Positions 8,193 through 11,763 of a stretch of 11,763 nt of DNA are shown piece by piece. Location: assembly GCA_027575765.1 (NCBI GenBank), contig JANBPT010001250.1, forward strand, positions 1 through 11,763. Reading direction: 5' to 3'. The position numbers and the translations under genes were made by a program. The DNA is from Tieghemiomyces parasiticus. Taxonomy: Eukaryota; Kickxellomycota; Dimargaritomycetes; Dimargaritales; Dimargaritaceae. The notes under the pieces were generated by a model, which was given only the letters and a program-made list of their open reading frames with translations, did not search any database and was not told the origin of the DNA. The stretch's first letter is position 1; each line of letters opens with the position of its first letter.

Positions 8193-10577
8193 TCACACCG
8201 TGATGGTGTGGCTGGTTCCATTCGACCCACTTGAATGGCTAGCGTCTTCTTCATCCTCGTGCTCCTGCTTGATATTAGGATCGATTCGAGGTAGAGTGTA
8301 AGCCGGGGGATCGCCCGACAGGGCTGATGCATCGGTGGTATACGCATTGGTGTCAGAGGTGATACCGTAACTGTGGGAACCGCTACCATTACCCGGGCAT
8401 CCCTGGCCGACGGTTGAGTGATACTGATGGCGGTGGTGCTGATGTTGGGCGTGGAGATGGGTGTCGGTTGTCATTGAGCCACCGGCACCGCCTACCCCGT
8501 CGGTACCGGCGGAATAGGCGGTGGACGAGGAGGTAGTGCTGGACGTAGACGCTGGTAGGGCACCGAAGGGGTTGTGGTTGGCATAGGCTGCGGCGGCAAA
8601 GTGGGGCATCATCCCAGAAGCAGCGGACTGGTTGTACGGGTGGTGGGAAGGATAGGCTTGGGGGTATTGGTGGCGGTAAGGGTTTTGTACCGCCTGCTGC
8701 TGCTGCTGGGAGCTGTCTATGGGGTTACCATACCCAAATCCCGTAGGGTCAGTTCCCCCTTCGGCATGGTACTGACTCGTCACCGTTGACGGGGTGCCAT
8801 AAGAATTAAAGCCGTCTTGCAGACCAGAGTGAGCGGTGGCAGTGACAGTGTTCGCCCCTGGGTTCGATGTCATTGGGGCATCGCCATCGTTCAGGGGTTG
8901 GGTTGGGGAGTAGCCCGGGGCCGTGGTCGTCGTCACCAAACCCACACTACTACCGCTGAGAGAGAGGGTCAAGTCGGAATTCTCTGCGGCACTGGCCAGC
9001 TGCGACAGATGGGATACCGCGCTCGCGGTGGAGTGAGGGGCTAGTAGGCTACCGCTGTAGTCGTGGGTGGTGGAGGCCATTTCCCCGCTATTCGATTTGT
9101 ACTTGTACAACGGGGAGGATTCGGCCGCCGACGACGACGCCGCGGCTGTCAACATGGACGCGGCTGACGTTTGGACATCCGAGCCGCGGCGGCCGTAGGA
9201 ACTTCCCCCGGTATAGCCGTAAGGGGCATACCTGTTGTGAGTACGATCGTAAGTGCCCGTGGGGGCCGGCCGGTGAGTGGCATCGCTGAATAGCTGGGCG
9301 TTTCGGTGGTTGGTAAAAATTCCGTCGGTCCCGGCAGACTTGGTGGGGGTGGCGGCCCCGCTGGTCGAGACGTGGTAAATTCCCGTGGTTTGGTGGTAGC
9401 CACTGAGGGATCCCGCCGTGGGTGTGCCGGGAGACGGCACTGACGAGCCGTTGCCGGTTAAGGGGGAATGGGTGGTTGCCCCCATGGCGGCAGCCGCCGC
9501 TGCTACGGCGGCAGCGGCGTGGTTGGAGTGTCCTGAGGTCATCATGCTGTTGAGGTTATGGGTGAGATCGGATACACCGTTCGGCGAGTTGACCAGGCTG
9601 GAATGGGTGGTGGTGGTACTACCGCTCTGCGCGGCGAGGGTGCCGAGGTAGGACGAGGACGAGGCGGTAGTGGGGGTAGCGTCAGCGCCGTAAGGGACTC
9701 GGTACGATGGGAAGCCCAGGGTCGACCCGGACAGGCCGGCTACTGTGGCGGTGGCCGCCGGATCGTGGGGATTGACCCCGGAGAAGCCCGGATACATGGC
9801 CGGACCATTGAGGTAGGTGGACGGGTCGTCGTCGAAGAGCGGGTAGAGTTGGTCGATGATGTTGTACTGGGTGGCCAGGGCCTTGGCGCGCGGGAAGGGG
9901 ATCCAGACACCTTTTAGATGCATTGCGCCAACCTTGACCACGCGGCGACCCTTCTCGTTTTTAAGGATGCCGTCACGTTTTCCCCGGGACATGCCAACGA
10001 CATTCAGCAATTTGGTACCATTCACAAAACTGTTGTCGCGGCGCCGGGCCACCGAGTAGCCCTTAGCGTCGACCTGGTAACACAAGGTGTTTTCGTCCTC
10101 CCAGAGCGTCGTCGACACGCGGGCCTTGTGGAACGTCTGCCGGTGGCTGTACAGGTCGGCCCCGAGACCGGTAGCCGGCCCAGGAAACGAAGGCCACTGG
10201 TGCGGAAACGTCGAGGGCATGGCGCCGCCGGTGTGGCCGAGCGAGAAGGCCGCCGGGCCCCCCGTCGCAGGACTGTGGGGCCAGTGCCACGCCCCTGTGG
10301 TGCCGTGGGTAGAGTTCGGCGGAAATGGCGGGAACCGCTGACTCACCGGCACCTGGCCCAAGGACTGCGTCGGGGTGTGCGGCAGCGGCTGGGAGGTTGG
10401 GGTCGAAGGGGCACCGTTCGTCGCGTAGGCATAGGGACTGACTGGGGCGACAGCACCCTGGGAGTACGGGGTCAGTTGGGCCGAGGTCGATGCATAGGTC
10501 GGAAAGGGGGCGTAGTTGGACATGAGGGATGCGGAAGTCATGGGCGTACTGCTAGCCGGGTCTATTGAAGGGTCCAT
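8193..10577 (-). CDS. EFG1: APSES-domain transcription factor, StuA/Efg1/Asm1/Phd1 type (794 aa)
   Basis: A single open frame encodes a sequence-specific DNA-binding regulator expected in the nucleus. Residues about 151-255 form the APSES domain (KilA-N-like fold). Diagnostic segments are [45 protein letters not shown], and [17 protein letters not shown] followed by LYPLF. In fungi this class controls hyphal/yeast morphogenesis, conidiophore development and sporulation downstream of cAMP-PKA. The rest is Ser/Thr/Pro/Ala/Tyr-rich and probably disordered: Ala-rich 354-364, Q5 at 624-628, His/Gln-rich 707-720. Visible motifs are RRGS (463-466, PKA-type), PPAY (757-760, PPxY) and IKQE followed by HEDEED (769-778, SUMO-type). 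The start is the first ATG after an in-frame TAG at 10679-10677; its -3 base is C, so the context is weak. No intron is needed. There are no ankyrin repeats, so it is not an Mbp1/Swi6-type APSES protein. EFG1 and stuA name the same orthologous group; which label fits depends on the species. Confidence 0.95.
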   Translation of the reverse strand: MDPSIDPASSTPMTSASLMSNYAPFPTYASTSAQLTPYSQGAVAPVSPYAYATNGAPSTPTSQPLPHTPTQSLGQVPVSQRFPPFPPNSTHGTTGAWHWPHSPATGGPAAFSLGHTGGAMPSTFPHQWPSFPGPATGLGADLYSHRQTFHKARVSTTLWEDENTLCYQVDAKGYSVARRRDNSFVNGTKLLNVVGMSRGKRDGILKNEKGRRVVKVGAMHLKGVWIPFPRAKALATQYNIIDQLYPLFDDDPSTYLNGPAMYPGFSGVNPHDPAATATVAGLSGSTLGFPSYRVPYGADATPTTASSSSYLGTLAAQSGSTTTTHSSLVNSPNGVSDLTHNLNSMMTSGHSNHAAAAVAAAAAAMGATTHSPLTGNGSSVPSPGTPTAGSLSGYHQTTGIYHVSTSGAATPTKSAGTDGIFTNHRNAQLFSDATHRPAPTGTYDRTHNRYAPYGYTGGSSYGRRGSDVQTSAASMLTAAASSSAAESSPLYKYKSNSGEMASTTHDYSGSLLAPHSTASAVSHLSQLASAAENSDLTLSLSGSSVGLVTTTTAPGYSPTQPLNDGDAPMTSNPGANTVTATAHSGLQDGFNSYGTPSTVTSQYHAEGGTDPTGFGYGNPIDSSQQQQQAVQNPYRHQYPQAYPSHHPYNQSAASGMMPHFAAAAYANHNPFGALPASTSSTTSSSTAYSAGTDGVGGAGGSMTTDTHLHAQHQHHRHQYHSTVGQGCPGNGSGSHSYGITSDTNAYTTDASALSGDPPAYTLPRIDPNIKQEHEDEEDASHSSGSNGTSHTITV

Positions 10578-10732
10578 ATGTATGGGGCAGAAGAGGGGGT
10601 TGGAAGCAGCCGGAGGTAGACAGGCGGGGTAGCGGTAGGGCCCAGGGAATAGGACCGGGTCGGCAAGTGGCGGTGGCTAGACGCGCGCAGATAGAATAGT
10701 AGACTGGGGGCGACGGCCAAGTTGCGGAGGAG

Positions 10733-10852
10733 TCAAAATGGAGCACAGTGGGTTATTGCATAAAAATCCGGCCCGAGACGTAGATAGTGGCCAGGTGAAA
10801 ACCGTGCGAGATTGAAAGGCAGCCAAGAGGGCGGAAACGCGCCAGACTGCAT
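10733..10852 (-). other. Upstream ORF, 39 codons, in the APSES gene leader
   Basis: ATG at 10852 runs to TGA at 10735-10733. It ends 155 nt before the main ATG, does not overlap it, and is in a different frame, so reinitiation at the main start is possible. The peptide is not recognisable. Whether it is translated depends on the transcript including this position. Confidence 0.35.
10753..10761 (-). other. Minimal upstream ORF (Met-Gln-stop)
   Basis: ATG-CAA-TAA on the minus strand, nested in another frame inside the 39-codon upstream ORF. Very short upstream ORFs can meter ribosome scanning. This one may equally be chance. Confidence 0.25.
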
Positions 10853-11128
10853 CCACCAGCACAGGTTATGTAGGTGCGGGCGCCGGCAGGAGGGTGAGAG
10901 GGACGTATATACTTCGAAGTGGCCGGGGCGGGAAGCGTGTGCGGAAGGCAAAGATTGAAGTATACCCACTCGGTCCTGGTCGATAGGGGGCCGCGAAACA
11001 CTGGTTGTATCGTATAGCTTTCGCCACCGGGGGGAGGGGGGAGGGCCAGTGCAACAAACAAACCAGGGAACTCTCGGGAGAAAAAACCACGCCGCGGAAG
11101 CAGGGTTGCAGCAGGCTAGCAGGCCGAA

Positions 11129-11176
11129 CTAGGCGCGATGGACGCAGGAGAAAAACGAAGCGCTGGATAGCACCAT
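11129..11176 (-). other. Upstream ORF, 15 codons, in the distal leader
   Basis: ATG at 11176 to TAG at 11131-11129, about 600 nt before the main ATG. It matters only if transcription begins further upstream. Confidence 0.2.
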
Positions 11177-11763
11177 GAAAGTACAAGTTCCGCAGGATCG
11201 ACGCAGCCGAGGGTACGCGAAAGGACGGTGTCGAAGGGCAGTAGGAAGGCAAGTCGAGAGCTTTGTGGAAGGTCGGCAACCGTCGCCAGGAGGACGCTGC
11301 GGAAGCGTGTGGCTGTGGGCAGTACTTCACCAAAAGCAAAGACGCGGTGTCGAGGCAATGTGGGCCGCAGGGGAAAAGAGGGTGGCCGGAAGATGGGGAG
11401 GGTGGGGAGCAGTGGGGCTATGCGGGGGGTGGGGCCTGGTAACACCGGGCTTGGGCTCGGGCTGCGGATATGAAGGGGCTCCACTCGCTCGGAAGGATGG
11501 AATTCCAGAATGGCGCTGCGTCCAAGGACAGCGGCAAACACAAGAGTGAAGGCGAAGCCGGTTGCAGATGTGCAACGGAAGGATGAAGGAGAAGGGCAAA
11601 CAACCAGTACAAGATTCAAATGAGAATCGGCGGGCAAGGACGGCTACTGGAGGGAGATGCACTTGACTGGTTGGCTGTAGAAAGTAGGGGGAATGCACTG
11701 GTGGGGCTGTGTGATTTGAGGCCAGGGTCAGAGAAGGAGAGGGAGGGAGGGGAATGCACCGAT

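Larger units (their letters stand above)
10578..11763 (-). promoter_or_regulatory. Long pyrimidine-rich leader/promoter of the APSES gene
   Basis: The transcript strand is about 68-75% pyrimidine in the 60-base blocks I counted (10621-10680, 11041-11100, 11581-11640, 11701-11760). Only three ATGs occur on this strand in 1186 nt. Several long minus-strand frames here (for example 11116-11637 and 10866-11339) begin at TTG or GTG and persist only because stop codons are purine-rich, so I do not call them as genes. Efg1/StuA genes in studied fungi have unusually long 5' UTRs with translational control. Where the transcript starts here cannot be read from the sequence, and the region may be part leader, part promoter. 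Confidence 0.5.

Noticed and set aside
9918..10568. 216-codon plus-strand frame antisense to the APSES N-terminal region
   Set aside because: It begins with ATG but mirrors GC-rich coding sequence of the conserved domain on the other strand; its Arg/Gly-rich product resembles nothing known.
11215..11222. ACGCGAAA, matching the StuA response element, as evidence of autoregulation
   Set aside because: The consensus is so loose that about one match is expected in 1.2 kb on both strands, so a single hit carries no weight.
10552..11698. Several overlapping minus-strand frames upstream of the APSES gene (61-173 codons)
   Set aside because: All begin at GTG or TTG. Their length follows from the pyrimidine-rich strand, which lacks purine-rich stop codons. 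One seemed to overlap the main start, but it is not an AUG upstream ORF.

Overview
This is a nuclear fungal window. The strongest clue is an APSES-domain transcription factor (StuA/Efg1/Asm1/Phd1 type), a family known only from fungi, encoded on the minus strand at 8193-10577. The other two genes are conserved eukaryotic housekeeping genes: the last 63 codons of a type I protein arginine methyltransferase (PRMT1/Hmt1) at 1-192 on the plus strand, and the H/ACA RNP assembly chaperone SHQ1, with one spliceosomal intron, at 1612-3844 on the minus strand. The large intergenic spaces, GC-rich low-complexity coding sequence and scarce introns would fit an early-diverging fungus (for example Kickxellomycotina/Dimargaritales-like). 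That placement is an inference; the sequence does not prove it.

Layout. (1) 1-192: HMT1 3' end, followed by a pyrimidine-rich 3' UTR. (2) 193-1611: convergent intergenic space between HMT1 (+) and SHQ1 (-), containing a canonical AATAAA for SHQ1 on the minus strand at 1489-1484. (3) 1612-3844: SHQ1, two exons joined across a 190-nt intron, giving 680 aa. (4) 3845-about 7700: a long stretch without a recognisable gene. It includes the SHQ1 leader and promoter, several homopolymer G runs, a TATA-like element, an (AC)8 microsatellite, and two clusters of inverted repeats (5364-5434 and 6334-6466) that fold well on paper. (5) About 7700-8192: the probable 3' UTR of the APSES gene, pyrimidine-rich on its mRNA strand with two C10 tracts. 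(6) 8193-10577: the 794-aa APSES factor in one exon. (7) 10578-11763: its upstream leader/promoter, about 70% pyrimidine on the transcript strand in the blocks counted, with only three upstream AUGs.

The three genes do not form a pathway or cluster. HMT1 (RNA-binding protein methylation) and SHQ1 (snoRNP/telomerase RNP assembly) are both tied to RNP biology, but adjacent convergent genes in a fungus need not be functionally linked. No mobile element, CRISPR array, tRNA or rRNA was recognised. The observations most worth a second look are a duplicated PLIQVL(D/E)T peptide in SHQ1 that keeps its protein sequence while its codons have drifted, a C-terminal PPxY plus SUMO-type motif in the APSES factor, the four-hairpin cluster at 6334-6466 whose wobble pairs favour plus-strand RNA, and the long pyrimidine-rich leader of the APSES gene.
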